A stretch of DNA of 64,000 nt, taken from Acidobacteriota bacterium. Lineage in GTDB: Bacteria; Acidobacteriota; Vicinamibacteria; Vicinamibacterales; UBA8438. The translations under genes were made by a program, and so were the position numbers. The notes under the pieces were generated by a model. The model ran no database searches and was not told the origin of the DNA. It saw only the letters and a program-made list of their open reading frames with translations. Below, in pieces: positions 47,634 to 55,731 of the stretch. The stretch lies in assembly GCA_009838525.1 (NCBI GenBank), contig VXRJ01000018.1, forward strand, positions 209,077-273,076. Reading direction: 5' to 3'. The stretch's first letter is position 1, and the number at the start of each line of letters is the position of its first letter.

Positions 47634-48032
47634 TCAGGCGGCGTCGGTGGCGGAATACTCTGCGTCGCTCACCGGTTCGAGCCACGTGGTTCTGGAGCTG
47701 ATGTTGATCGCGACGTGCGTCATCGGTCCGTCGGGCGACGCGCCGTGCCAGTGACGCTCTCCCGGCGCAATGCAGGCGACATCGCCCGAAGCGAGCTCGA
47801 TTACCGCCTCGCCGTCCTTTTGCAGCCGGCAGGTGCCCGCAACCACGATCAGCAGTTGCGGACCGCTGTGCGTATGCCAGTTGGTCCGGGCGGCGGGCTG
47901 GAACTCCACGCGAAATCCGTGGACGGCCGGGTCGTCCGATAGTCCCGGCAACCGGGTCAGGCGTGCCCTCCCGACGAAGGTGTTCGGGTCAGACGCCTCG
48001 CTAGCGAGTTGGGCCAGTTGCGCGATCTGCAT
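47634..48032 (-). CDS. Cupin-domain protein
   Basis: 132 residues, a single small cupin: NWHTHSGPQLLIVVAG carries the first metal motif and PGERHWHGASPDGPMTHVAI the second. The sequence resembles cupins of the carboxymuconolactone decarboxylase-associated and anti-sigma cupin groups. It has no signal peptide. Function cannot be told from sequence. It lies 21 bases upstream of nothing obvious on its strand: the following minus-strand gene is the convergent peptidase end, and the lactate permease precedes it by 21 bases, suggesting co-transcription with that gene. Confidence 0.8.
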   Translation of the reverse strand: MQIAQLAQLASEASDPNTFVGRARLTRLPGLSDDPAVHGFRVEFQPAARTNWHTHSGPQLLIVVAGTCRLQKDGEAVIELASGDVACIAPGERHWHGASPDGPMTHVAINISSRTTWLEPVSDAEYSATDAA

Positions 48033-48053
48033 GGTCCGGTGCGTGCCCGCGCT

Positions 48054-49853
48054 TCAGTCCGCTGTCGCCGGTCGCCCGCCGTACCGCACGATCATGTAGA
48101 CCGCGAGAGCGGCGATCAGCGCCACGAGCAACGTGCCGATGTTCAGCAACCCGCTCGTGGCGTACGAGACGAACAGATAGCCGAGCGAGCCGGGCAGCAG
48201 GGCGTAGTAGACGAACGGAATCACCGTCATGCGGATGACCGCGCCCTCCCGGCCGAGGAGGCCTACCACGGCCGAGGCGGCGACGACGTTGTGGACGCAG
48301 ATCATGTTGCCGGCCGCGCCGCCGATTGCCTGTAGTGCGACGATCCAGGTCGGGTCGACCATGATCCGCCCTCCCATGTCGAACTGGAAGAGCGAGAACA
48401 TCATGTTGCTCACGGTGTTGCTGCCTGCGACGGCCGCGCCGATGCCCCCGATGAACGGTGAGAAGATCGGCCAAGCGCCGCCGGCGAGGGCGGCGACGCC
48501 CTCGGCCAGCACGATAGGCATGCGTTCGTAGCCCGCCGCGCCGCCCGTGCTGTTGAGGAACACCTGCACCATCGGGACGGTGAAGACCAACGCGACGGAA
48601 GCGGCTGCGGTCACCTTGAGCGACGTGCCCCAGGCACGCCTGTACGCCTCAGCCGGGATGCCGTGCAGGACAAACGTGATGAGGGACGTCACTATGAAGA
48701 GGAAGCCCGGCAGGTAGAGCGGCTGGACGGCGTTGGCGGATACCGACGTGCCGAACATATCGGGCCAGGTGATGGTCCATGACTGCAGCGCCGCCTGTAG
48801 CGGAGGCACCAGGCGAGAGCCGAGCAACAGCAGCGCGACGATGACGTAAGGCGACCACGCCTTCACCAGACTCATCGATCCGCTGGCGTGAGCCGTGTCC
48901 TTCACTTCAATCGTGCCGGTCCACTCGCCCGGCCAGTTCTCCTTCGCGTCGAACTCCCACGTATCCCCAGCCTTCGGAACGAGGAACCCGGCTCGCGCCG
49001 CACTGACGACTATTGCGAGGCCCGTCATGCTGCCGATCAGGGCGGGGAATGCAGGTCCAAGGAAGTAGCCGGCCAAGAGGTACGGGATGGTCATCGCGAG
49101 TGCCGCGAAGATGGCAAACGGCCAGACTTGCAGTCCCTCTGCGACTGACCGGTTACGGCCGAAGAACCGGGTCATGAACGCGACCAGGATGAGTGGGATG
49201 AGGGTTCCGGCGATCGCATGCAGGATGGCGACCTTGAAACCGATTGAAGCCAGAAACGCGCTCCACTCACCACACTGGGCCAGGGTTTCGGCGCTGGTGC
49301 AGCCGGCGACGTAGCCTGCCTCCTGCACGCGGTCGAGCCCGGCCGTCAGCCCGGTGTTGACGCCTACCAGAATGGGGGTTCCGAGAGCCCCGAAGCTCAC
49401 TGGTGTGCTCTGGATGATCATGCCGGCAGTCACGGCCGCCATGCCTGGGAAGCCGAGGCCGACCAGTAGCGGCACGGCCACGGCGGCGGGTGTGCCGAAA
49501 CCGGCGGAGCCCTCGATGAAGGCGCCGAACAGCCAGGCAATGATGATCACCTGCACGCGCCGGTCGGGGGTGATGTTGGTGAAGCCCTGACGGATTGTCC
49601 GGATCGCTCCGCTCTCCTGCAGTGTATTGAGCAGCAGGATGGCGCCGAAGATGATGTACAGCAGGGTGAGGGCGACGATCAGGCCGTTGACGCTAGCCGC
49701 CACCACCTGGAGCCCCGGCACTTGCCAGACGACGAGCGCCAGCGCCACCGCGGTGATGTACGAGAGCGGCATGGCGCGGCTCGCCGGCCACCGAAGGCCG
49801 ACCAGGAACACCGCGACGACAATGATCGGAAGCAACGACAGGATCGTCAGCAT
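48054..49853 (-). CDS. L-lactate permease (LctP) family transporter
   Basis: 599 residues, about 13 hydrophobic segments. The N-terminal block [18 protein letters not shown], then [41 protein letters not shown] (read in parts), [33 protein letters not shown] and [22 protein letters not shown] are LctP/LldP signatures. A hydrophilic insertion of about 30 residues ([19 protein letters not shown]) sits in a central loop. It likely imports lactate or glycolate with a cation. No lactate dehydrogenase gene is near. The cupin gene follows. Confidence 0.93.
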   Translation of the reverse strand: MLTILSLLPIIVVAVFLVGLRWPASRAMPLSYITAVALALVVWQVPGLQVVAASVNGLIVALTLLYIIFGAILLLNTLQESGAIRTIRQGFTNITPDRRVQVIIIAWLFGAFIEGSAGFGTPAAVAVPLLVGLGFPGMAAVTAGMIIQSTPVSFGALGTPILVGVNTGLTAGLDRVQEAGYVAGCTSAETLAQCGEWSAFLASIGFKVAILHAIAGTLIPLILVAFMTRFFGRNRSVAEGLQVWPFAIFAALAMTIPYLLAGYFLGPAFPALIGSMTGLAIVVSAARAGFLVPKAGDTWEFDAKENWPGEWTGTIEVKDTAHASGSMSLVKAWSPYVIVALLLLGSRLVPPLQAALQSWTITWPDMFGTSVSANAVQPLYLPGFLFIVTSLITFVLHGIPAEAYRRAWGTSLKVTAAASVALVFTVPMVQVFLNSTGGAAGYERMPIVLAEGVAALAGGAWPIFSPFIGGIGAAVAGSNTVSNMMFSLFQFDMGGRIMVDPTWIVALQAIGGAAGNMICVHNVVAASAVVGLLGREGAVIRMTVIPFVYYALLPGSLGYLFVSYATSGLLNIGTLLVALIAALAVYMIVRYGGRPATAD

Positions 49854-49933
49854 CGAGGGAGCCCTCCCTTACGTTTGGCCGCCTACTATATCGTAGCCAT
49901 CGGCGCCGTTCGCCAGGAGCGTGCGACAGCCTC

Positions 49934-50995
49934 CTAGCGCGACAGGTAGCTTCGCGTATGGCCGGTTCGGCCGTTCGTCATCGTCCAGCTCCGGCCGTCC
50001 GCCGCCACCGTTGCCTTGATCCAGTGACCGGCGCAATCATCTTCTTCGGTCAGGTTGGCGATCAGCGCCTCTTCCGTGTTGTGGTCCGCGTTGTCCGCCA
50101 GCGCACGATGTGACTGCCAAACATCTTCGATGCCGGCGGTCCGTTGAGCCACGGCGAGAGATTCGGGTGTGCCGCCCTTGCGCGGACCGTTATTGATCAC
50201 CATCACGGTCGGTTGTAGTGCGCCGGTCAATTCCGGGCGTATCGCACCGTAGCCACCATGGTGCGGCGCCTGATACAAGTCGATGACGCCAAGGCGGTTT
50301 TCCGGGCAGGCGAGCGCGTGCTCGCGGTCGGGGGTCAGATCGCCCAGATTGAGAAACTGGAACGCGCCGAACGAAACCAGATAGCCAAGGCTGTGGCCGT
50401 TCTCGCCCATATCCGGCTCGATTTCACCGACGCCGGCGCAGAGCGGATTCGGTCCTCGCGACTCCAGGCTGTCGATGAGCGCGCGGTGCGCGGCAACGAA
50501 CGACAACTCGATCCGGCGGAGTGGCAGCTTGTCGCCCGGCGCGACGCTCCGGCGGCGCCCCTCGGCCACCGCCGTGTAGTCGTTCCACAGGGCGCGGCCG
50601 GATTCCCGATTCAACTCGACGCTGTCGCCGTGGTCGACCAGCTGGCCAATCGGAACGCTCTCGGCGAGGGCGCCGATTCCACCGACGTGGTCGGTGTGGA
50701 AGTGACTGATGAGCACGTAGTCCAGCTCGGCCAGGCCGGCGTCCTCCCTCGCCGCCAAGATGCGTTCCGTGTCGCGCCTGTCCGGCCGTGGCCATCCGGT
50801 GTCCATCAGGATCGACTCGCGCTCGGGTGTGACGACCAGCGTTGCGGCGCCGCCCTCGACGTCGATCCAGTAGATGTCTAGCGTGCCACCGCCGGTCTGG
50901 GCCGCCGCCGACGCGGTGAGGGCCAGGGTGAGTACTCCGGCCGACAGCTCGAGCGCGCGCCGGTCGAAACCACGTCGCGGGGCATGGGGCGTCAT
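49934..50995 (-). CDS. Exported metallo-beta-lactamase-fold hydrolase (ComEC C-terminal-like)
   Basis: 353 residues from the ATG at 50995, which has a GAGGAGG ribosome site. A signal peptide (about 1-32, ending SAAAQT) marks export. The MBL metal motif is HFHTDHVGG at 98-106 (His98, His100, Asp102, His103), with further ligands in NLGDLTPD and APHHGGY. The arrangement resembles the DNA-degrading MBL domain of ComEC more than beta-lactamases. It lies head to head with the ComEA-like gene across a 447-base gap, which strengthens a possible link to DNA uptake, but this is inference. Confidence 0.85.
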   Translation of the reverse strand: MTPHAPRRGFDRRALELSAGVLTLALTASAAAQTGGGTLDIYWIDVEGGAATLVVTPERESILMDTGWPRPDRRDTERILAAREDAGLAELDYVLISHFHTDHVGGIGALAESVPIGQLVDHGDSVELNRESGRALWNDYTAVAEGRRRSVAPGDKLPLRRIELSFVAAHRALIDSLESRGPNPLCAGVGEIEPDMGENGHSLGYLVSFGAFQFLNLGDLTPDREHALACPENRLGVIDLYQAPHHGGYGAIRPELTGALQPTVMVINNGPRKGGTPESLAVAQRTAGIEDVWQSHRALADNADHNTEEALIANLTEEDDCAGHWIKATVAADGRSWTMTNGRTGHTRSYLSR

Positions 50996-51097
50996 CGGGC
51001 CTCCTCGGGATGAGGTAGTCGCCGCATTATATGCACGCGGTCCAGGCCGGCGTGGTAACACGGGTTGCAGCTTTTGCGCACCGGCGATTGCGCCAGT

Positions 51098-51125
51098 AAC
51101 CACGGGGCAATCCGGAACCACGGGG
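51098..51125 (+). repeat. Tandem 10-bp repeats, candidate activator sites
   Basis: AACCACGGGG occurs at 51098-51107 and again at 51116-51125, 18 bases start to start. They lie about 170-195 bases upstream of the sigma-54-type promoter, the usual distance for enhancer sites of sigma-54 activators. Confidence 0.5.
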
Positions 51126-51293
51126 TTAGTCGGCGCCGAATGCCGGGTCCCGGGCGGTCAACTGCGGCTGCCGGGCGGCGGGTGGTCCGGTTCGCGCTCG
51201 CCGGCTATTCGATCCCGTCGAATCACCCGACCGGTCGCCGCATTCATCGGGAGACATGGGAGGCGTGTGGTGCGGGAGGTTGCGGGGTCGGAG

Positions 51294-51309
51294 TGGCACG
51301 GTTCTTGCT
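51294..51309 (+). promoter_or_regulatory. Sigma-54 (RpoN) promoter upstream of the ComEA-like and prepilin genes
   Basis: TGGCACG at 51294-51300 (-24), four bases, and TTGCT at 51305-51309 (-12): a perfect match to the consensus TGGCACG-N4-TTGCW. Transcription would start near 51320, giving a leader of about 120 bases before the ComEA-like ATG at 51443. Confidence 0.85.
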
Positions 51310-51322
51310 TCATGTTCGCGCA

Positions 51323-51382
51323 GCCCTGCCGGCACTAGCCGGCGGTACTCAGGCCCGCAAGACACGCTGCTCCCGGCAGGGC
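51323..51382 (+). other. Leader hairpin at the start of the predicted sigma-54 transcript
   Basis: GCCCTGCCGG (51323-51332) is an exact reverse complement of CCGGCAGGGC (51373-51382), with a 40-base loop that has its own GCCGGC repeats. It begins right at the predicted transcription start. It could be a structured 5' leader. No Rfam class was recognised with confidence. Confidence 0.45.
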
Positions 51383-51442
51383 GGCGAATCCGGTCGGAGA
51401 GTAACGCCGCCGGCGCGCAGCACATCGAGACGGAGGTGAATC

Positions 51443-51784
51443 ATGACTCGGACGGTTCTTCTCGTGGCGCTCTGCGCCGGAACACTCATGGCATCGGTGG
51501 CGGCCCCCCTCACCGCGGAACAGGCGTCCGTCCAGCGGACGCAGGGGCCAGGGGACACCCCGCCGCCGGAGGAACGGATCGACCTGAACACTGCAACGCC
51601 GGCGGAGCTCGAGGCGCTCCCCGGTATCGGTCCACGGACCGCCGAGCTGATCGTCCAGTACCGCCAGGAACAGCCATTCACGAAGGTGGAGGACCTGATG
51701 AACATCCGCGGTATCGGAGAGCGGACCTTTCTACGTCTGCGGCCCTTGATCCGGGTCGCCGACGCGGGTCCGGCTGGTCCGTAG
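51443..51784 (+). CDS. Exported ComEA-like helix-hairpin-helix DNA-binding protein
   Basis: 113 residues: a signal peptide (about 1-24), a Pro-rich linker, then the ComEA core RIDLNTATPAELEALPGIGPRTAELIVQYR (read in parts: DLNTATPAELEALPGIGP and AELIVQYRQ), followed by FTKVEDLMNIRGIGERT, two helix-hairpin-helix units. ComEA binds incoming double-stranded DNA in the periplasm. It is the first gene after the sigma-54 promoter. The full ComEC channel was not found in the window. Confidence 0.9.
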   Translation: MTRTVLLVALCAGTLMASVAAPLTAEQASVQRTQGPGDTPPPEERIDLNTATPAELEALPGIGPRTAELIVQYRQEQPFTKVEDLMNIRGIGERTFLRLRPLIRVADAGPAGP

Positions 51785-51793
51785 CCCGTTGCG

Positions 51794-52468
51794 ATGATCT
51801 CCTGGAGAATGTTCGTTACGCGCCGTGGCGGAAAGGAGGCGGGATCCCCGGCGGGATCCCGCTTCTCCCGCGGGCCGCGCCAGCCTAAGGTGCGGGGCGT
51901 TTCGTTACTGGAGACCGTGGTGATGGCCGGACTGTTCATTGCGGTGGCGGGACTGAGCATGCCGCTGCTGACCACCGTGCGCCATCAGCAACACGTTGCC
52001 AGTGCGGCCCGCTACCTCACCGGCCGGATCATGCTGGCGCGCGCAGACGCCGCCCGGAGCGGTGCGACGGTCGGGCTTCGTTTCGCGACTCGCGACGGGC
52101 AGGTGTTCTTCCGTTCGTACCGGGATGGCGACGGCGATGGTGTTCGAACCGCAGACATAGGCGCCGGCGTCGATCTGCCGGTGGGCGAGGAGACGGCAAT
52201 CGGTGATCTTTTCGAGGGGGTCCGCTTTGCGCTCGGCGCAGCGGTGCCGCCGGTGGGATCCACGGGTCCGGCCGGGGCGGACGCGGACCCGGTGCGGTTC
52301 GGCTCCTCCGACATCCTGAGCGTGACGCCGCTCGGCACGGCCAGTTCGGGGACTCTCTACCTTAGAAGCCGCGAGGGACATCAGGTGGCGATTCGCGTCC
52401 TTGGTGGAACAGCGCGAGTGCAGCACCATGCGTTCGACTACACGGCGGGACGGTGGCGGATACGGTAG
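51794..52468 (+). CDS. Type IV prepilin-like (GspH/FimT) pseudopilin
   Basis: 224 residues. A prepilin motif is visible: RG-VSLLETVVMAGLFIAVAGLSM, with cleavage after the glycine and Glu5 in the mature part, followed by the hydrophobic helix. The leader is about 35 residues, longer than usual for GspH/FimT (6-15), so the real start may be later than the ATG at 51794. The C-terminal half has a GspH-like beta domain (VGLRFATRDGQVFFRSYRD, with a Gly/Asp-rich loop). It is nine bases after the ComEA-like gene. It may form part of a DNA-uptake or type II secretion pseudopilus. Confidence 0.8.
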   Translation: MISWRMFVTRRGGKEAGSPAGSRFSRGPRQPKVRGVSLLETVVMAGLFIAVAGLSMPLLTTVRHQQHVASAARYLTGRIMLARADAARSGATVGLRFATRDGQVFFRSYRDGDGDGVRTADIGAGVDLPVGEETAIGDLFEGVRFALGAAVPPVGSTGPAGADADPVRFGSSDILSVTPLGTASSGTLYLRSREGHQVAIRVLGGTARVQHHAFDYTAGRWRIR

Positions 52469-52797
52469 CGTCGGCGAGTGCGCGCCCACCCGGCACGCCT
52501 TCGTGGCTCACCGCGATCCGGCTCCGCCCGGGGGGGAAGGTCGAGCCGATAGCCTGGACGTCGGCCGGTGTGCTGGTCGAGGGCCAGATGCGGCTCGTGC
52601 CGGCGGCCCGGGTTGTCGTGGTTCTGGAAGGCGGACGGCGGCCACGGTCGCTTACTGGTGAAGTGTGGAGTGCGTGCATCACGTCGCTGACAGGGAGAAC
52701 CGGCATGCGGTACAGGGCCGCCATCCGGTTCGAGCCGCCGGTGGACGTCGGCCGGATGGTCGACGACGAAGGCCCCGTGGCGCTGCTTGATTCCTGA
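52453..52797 (+). CDS. Small PilZ-like protein
   Basis: 114 residues from a GTG that overlaps the preceding gene by 16 bases. The order resembles a PilZ domain: RLRPGGKVEPIAWTSAGVLVEG, VRVVVVLEGGRRP, LTGEVWSACI and MRYRAAIRFEPPVD at the end, the five-stranded core with a closing Gly/Phe region. The c-di-GMP-binding RxxxR and DxSxxG motifs are degenerate, so nucleotide binding is doubtful. Its position after a prepilin gene fits pilus-type systems, where PilZ proteins are common. Tentative. Confidence 0.4.
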   Translation: MADTVASASARPPGTPSWLTAIRLRPGGKVEPIAWTSAGVLVEGQMRLVPAARVVVVLEGGRRPRSLTGEVWSACITSLTGRTGMRYRAAIRFEPPVDVGRMVDDEGPVALLDS

Positions 52798-52859
52798 CTG
52801 GAGCGCCGTGTATCCTTTGGCCGGGACTTAGCCAGAATTGGCGTTATCCGGAGGAATGC

Positions 52860-53123
52860 ATGGCCTACTCCATCTGTGAACCCTGTGTCGGCACGAAGGA
52901 CACTGCGTGCGTCGATGTCTGCCCGGTCGACTGTATTCACCCACGTTCCGACGAGGATGAGTTCGAAGCGGAAACGATGCTCTACATCCACCCGGACGAG
53001 TGCATCGACTGTGGCGCCTGCGTTCCGGCATGCCCCGTGGAGGCAATCTTCGCCAACGACGAGGTGCCGGACGAGTGGCAGGACTACATCGAGACGAACG
53101 CCCAGTGGTACGAGGGCAAGTAG
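52860..53123 (+). CDS. 7Fe ferredoxin (FdxA-like)
   Basis: 87 residues, GGAGG site six bases before the ATG. The cysteine pattern is that of a [3Fe-4S][4Fe-4S] ferredoxin: Cys9-x7-Cys17-x3-Cys21-Pro in the first half and Cys48-x2-Cys51-x2-Cys54-x3-Cys58-Pro in the second (Cys9, Cys17, Cys58 for the 3Fe site; Cys21, Cys48, Cys51, Cys54 for the 4Fe site). Two further cysteines, Cys6 and Cys25, are extra. It precedes nuoB by nine bases, a natural electron donor or acceptor for KorAB or for complex I subunits. Confidence 0.93.
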   Translation: MAYSICEPCVGTKDTACVDVCPVDCIHPRSDEDEFEAETMLYIHPDECIDCGACVPACPVEAIFANDEVPDEWQDYIETNAQWYEGK

Positions 53124-53132
53124 TTCAGACAG

Positions 53133-53669
53133 ATGGGTCTGATAGATCATCGGTTCGAAGACAACTTCATCACCACTAACCTGGACCGGGTGCTCACCTG
53201 GGCGCGACAGTCCTCCTTGTGGCCGATGGGGTTCGGCCTTGCCTGCTGCGCGATCGAAATGATCGCCACCTCGACGTCCCGTTACGACATCGCGCGTTTC
53301 GGGGCTGAGGTGTTTCGCGCTTCACCTCGGCAGTCGGACCTGATGATTGTCGCTGGCACCGTGACGAAGAAGATGGCCCCGGTGCTGCGACGCCTGTACG
53401 ACCAGATGCCCGAGCCGAAGTGGGTCATTTCGATGGGAAGCTGTTCCAACGCGGGCGGTCCGTTTCCGACCTACAGTGTGTTGCAGGGAGTGGACAAGAT
53501 CGTGCCGGTCGACGTCTACGTGTCTGGCTGTCCGCCTCGCCCCGAGGCGTTGCTGTACGGGCTCATGCGGCTGCAGGACAAGATCCGGAAAGAGAGCACC
53601 GTGCTGCGCCGGCGGCGGGTGATTCCGGCGGGGCAGAGCGAGCCGATTCTCGTCGAAGATCGGGTGTAA
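53133..53669 (+). CDS. nuoB: NADH:quinone oxidoreductase (complex I) subunit B
   Basis: 178 residues. The N2 cluster ligands are all present: Cys38-Cys39 ([10 protein letters not shown]), Cys104 ([10 protein letters not shown]) and Cys133 ([15 protein letters not shown]). Other blocks are [20 protein letters not shown] and [11 protein letters not shown]. The subunit carries the final iron-sulfur cluster of complex I next to the quinone site. Only nuoI of the other complex I genes is in the window. Confidence 0.95.
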   Translation: MGLIDHRFEDNFITTNLDRVLTWARQSSLWPMGFGLACCAIEMIATSTSRYDIARFGAEVFRASPRQSDLMIVAGTVTKKMAPVLRRLYDQMPEPKWVISMGSCSNAGGPFPTYSVLQGVDKIVPVDVYVSGCPPRPEALLYGLMRLQDKIRKESTVLRRRRVIPAGQSEPILVEDRV

Positions 53670-53675
53670 CTGGCG

Positions 53676-54140
53676 ATGCTGGGCAAGCTGTTTCGCACAA
53701 TTTTTCTGGTCGACCTGCTCAAGGGTCTCTTGGTGACGTTGAAGTACACCCCGCAGCCCGCCTTCACCTTTCAGTACCCGGAGGAACGGCGTCCGGTCGC
53801 TCCGCGGTTCCGTGGTGTGCTCCGCCTTCAGGTGGAGCCGGAGACGGGTGCGCAGACCTGCATAGTCTGCGATCAGTGCGCCAAGGCGTGCCCGGACGAG
53901 TTGATCAATCTGGGTGGCCATAGGGAACCGGGACACAAGATCAAGGTGCTCGACTACTTCGATTTCAATCTGTCCCGCTGTTCGTTTTGCGGACTCTGTT
54001 CGGAAGTCTGCCCGACCAAGCCGGTGAAGGCGCTCATCATGAGCGAGGATTATGAGCTGGGCACCTACAGCCGCAGTGCGCAGATCCTCCGCGTCGACGA
54101 AATGTACGACGGCGTTCCGATCGAGCACTACACCCGGTAG
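53676..54140 (+). CDS. nuoI: NADH:quinone oxidoreductase (complex I) subunit I
   Basis: 154 residues with two 4Fe-4S sites: Cys62, Cys65, Cys68 and Cys72 (CIVCDQCAKACP), and Cys102, Cys105, Cys108 and Cys112 (CSFCGLCSEVCP). It follows nuoB by six bases. NuoI passes electrons to NuoB in the peripheral arm. The N-terminal helix DLLKGLLVTLKY is standard. Adjacent placement of nuoB and nuoI without nuoC, nuoD, nuoH or others between is unusual. Confidence 0.94.
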   Translation: MLGKLFRTIFLVDLLKGLLVTLKYTPQPAFTFQYPEERRPVAPRFRGVLRLQVEPETGAQTCIVCDQCAKACPDELINLGGHREPGHKIKVLDYFDFNLSRCSFCGLCSEVCPTKPVKALIMSEDYELGTYSRSAQILRVDEMYDGVPIEHYTR

Positions 54141-54172
54141 TTCCGCGTAGCAAGTCGGGCGGGAGGCAAGCC

Positions 54173-55684
54173 ATGCGCCCTGTGGTTCGAACGGCGTTTC
54201 TCGGGCTGGCGCTTGCAGCCGCAGCACCGATCCTGCTCGCTGCCTGGTCTACACCCGACGCGGCCCGGGTGGAAACCCGTCTGCAACTCGCTGACCTGCT
54301 GTATGGCGATCAGCGGTACTGGGAGGCGATGACGGGGTACGACCGCGCCAAGGAGGGAGCCCGGGCCGATCAGATGGTCCGCGCCTCAACCGGCCTGCTC
54401 CGGTCGTTGCTGCATGTTGCCGAGTTCACGCGCGCCCAGCAGGAAGCGGAGTTTCTCAGAGGCCTTGGTCCGACCGATCCGGATGATCAGGCGCTGTACG
54501 GCGACGCCTTGTGGGCGTTCGGCCTCTTCCCGGAAGCGGAGCGAGAGTTCGAGCGAATCCTCGCCGGGACGCCCGACACGCCCGCGGCCCGACACGGCTA
54601 CGGGCGCGGCTTGGCTGCACAGGGACGTCTCGACGAGGCTCGCGTCGAAGTGCAAGCTGCGATTGCAGGAGACGACCGGGCAGAGTTTTTCCACACGCTG
54701 GGCACCATTCACCGCCGCCTCGGCGAGTACGGCGTTGCCGCGGACGCGTTCGACCAGTACATCGCGCGGCTCTCGCTCGAACGGCAGGCGGAGAAGATAG
54801 AGTGGGCGCGCTCCGAGGTTCGGTTCCTCAGGTCGTTCGGGGATCGGGTGCCGATCGACATCGTGGCGGACGGAGCCGACGCGGTCCACACCATTCCCTT
54901 CCGTCTTGAGCGCGACAAGGTGATTGTGCGCGCTCGGGTCAATGGGAGCGATCCGCTCGATCTGGTCGTTGACACCGGCGCGGAGCAGATGGTGCTGTCG
55001 CAGCGGACGGCGCAGATGGTAGGGCTCCGACCGATTACCAACACCCTGAGTGCAGGTGTCGGCCGGGTCGGCATGCGCGGACTCGAGCTGGGACGAGTCG
55101 ATACGCTTGAGGTGGGGACACTTCAGGTCGAGAACATTCCCTCCCTCATCAAGAATCCGCCTCTCACCGGACTCCCTGAAACGCGCAGCGAGAACAGTTT
55201 CTCACCTTTGGCCCTCGGTCTGTCGACGGTGATGGATTACGCGAACGGGCAGATGATCGTTGCCCGCCGGCTACCGCCGGAATCAGGCGAAATTGAGCTC
55301 CCGATGCGTTTTCAGCGCCTTGCCATGGTGCGCGGCGTGGTCAACGGCGAACATCAAAAGTCCTTCATCGTAGACACGGGCGGTGAGGTAATCTCGATCA
55401 GCCTGAGCACGGCCGCCGTCATCGAGACAAGACCGGTACGCCACATTCCGTTGCGCGTCTTCGGCACGTCCGGCTGGGACGAGGACGCGTTCCTGCTACC
55501 GGGAGTCAACCTCGGCTTCGACCGCATCCAGTACGACAATTTCTCGGTGGTAGTGCTCAATCTGCACCGGCCGAGCGCGCTGCTCGGATTCAACGTCGGG
55601 GGCATCATCGGCCACCGATTCCTGAGCAATTACCGGGTCGTGCTCGACCTGTCGAACAACGTGCTCCGGCTGAGCGAGACCTGA
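54173..55684 (+). CDS. Exported TPR protein with two retropepsin-like aspartyl protease domains
   Basis: 503 residues. A signal sequence (about 1-30) is followed by TPR-type helices (about 35-225, such as RYWEAMTGYDRAKEG and GEYGVAADAFDQYI). Then come two retropepsin-type domains, each with a DTG: LDLVVDTGAEQMVLS (DTG at 267-269) and FIVDTGGEVISIS (DTG at 401-403). A later GIIGHRFLSNYRVVLDLSNN closes the second. Each DTG is followed by the hydrophobic loop of retroviral-type aspartyl proteases, so the pair could form an active single-chain dimer. It lies 32 bases after nuoI; the link, if any, is unknown. Confidence 0.85.
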   Translation: MRPVVRTAFLGLALAAAAPILLAAWSTPDAARVETRLQLADLLYGDQRYWEAMTGYDRAKEGARADQMVRASTGLLRSLLHVAEFTRAQQEAEFLRGLGPTDPDDQALYGDALWAFGLFPEAEREFERILAGTPDTPAARHGYGRGLAAQGRLDEARVEVQAAIAGDDRAEFFHTLGTIHRRLGEYGVAADAFDQYIARLSLERQAEKIEWARSEVRFLRSFGDRVPIDIVADGADAVHTIPFRLERDKVIVRARVNGSDPLDLVVDTGAEQMVLSQRTAQMVGLRPITNTLSAGVGRVGMRGLELGRVDTLEVGTLQVENIPSLIKNPPLTGLPETRSENSFSPLALGLSTVMDYANGQMIVARRLPPESGEIELPMRFQRLAMVRGVVNGEHQKSFIVDTGGEVISISLSTAAVIETRPVRHIPLRVFGTSGWDEDAFLLPGVNLGFDRIQYDNFSVVVLNLHRPSALLGFNVGGIIGHRFLSNYRVVLDLSNNVLRLSET

Positions 55685-55702
55685 TCCGCCAGCCGCGCGC
55701 TA

Positions 55703-55720
55703 CGCGCCTCCTGAGGCGCG
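55703..55720. terminator. Hairpin between convergent genes
   Basis: CGCGCCTC (55703-55710) and GAGGCGCG (55713-55720) pair, in the 47-base gap between two converging genes. The stem is GC-rich with a tiny loop and no T run follows, so a terminator role is a guess. Confidence 0.4.
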
Positions 55721-55731
55721 GTCCCCTCTGA

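Larger units (their letters stand above)
50996..51442. promoter_or_regulatory. Divergent intergenic region with sigma-54 promoter
   Basis: 447 bases with no credible gene, between the exported MBL-fold gene (minus) and the ComEA-like gene (plus). It holds two tandem 10-mers, a sigma-54-type promoter and a leader hairpin, described separately. Apart from these I see nothing more in it. Confidence 0.6.

Noticed and set aside
51315..51442. Cyclic di-GMP (GEMM-type) riboswitch in the sigma-54 leader
   Set aside because: A GCAAGAC stretch inside a GC-rich structure loosely recalls the GEMM core, but the order and the flanking stems do not fit the consensus. Kept only as a leader hairpin.
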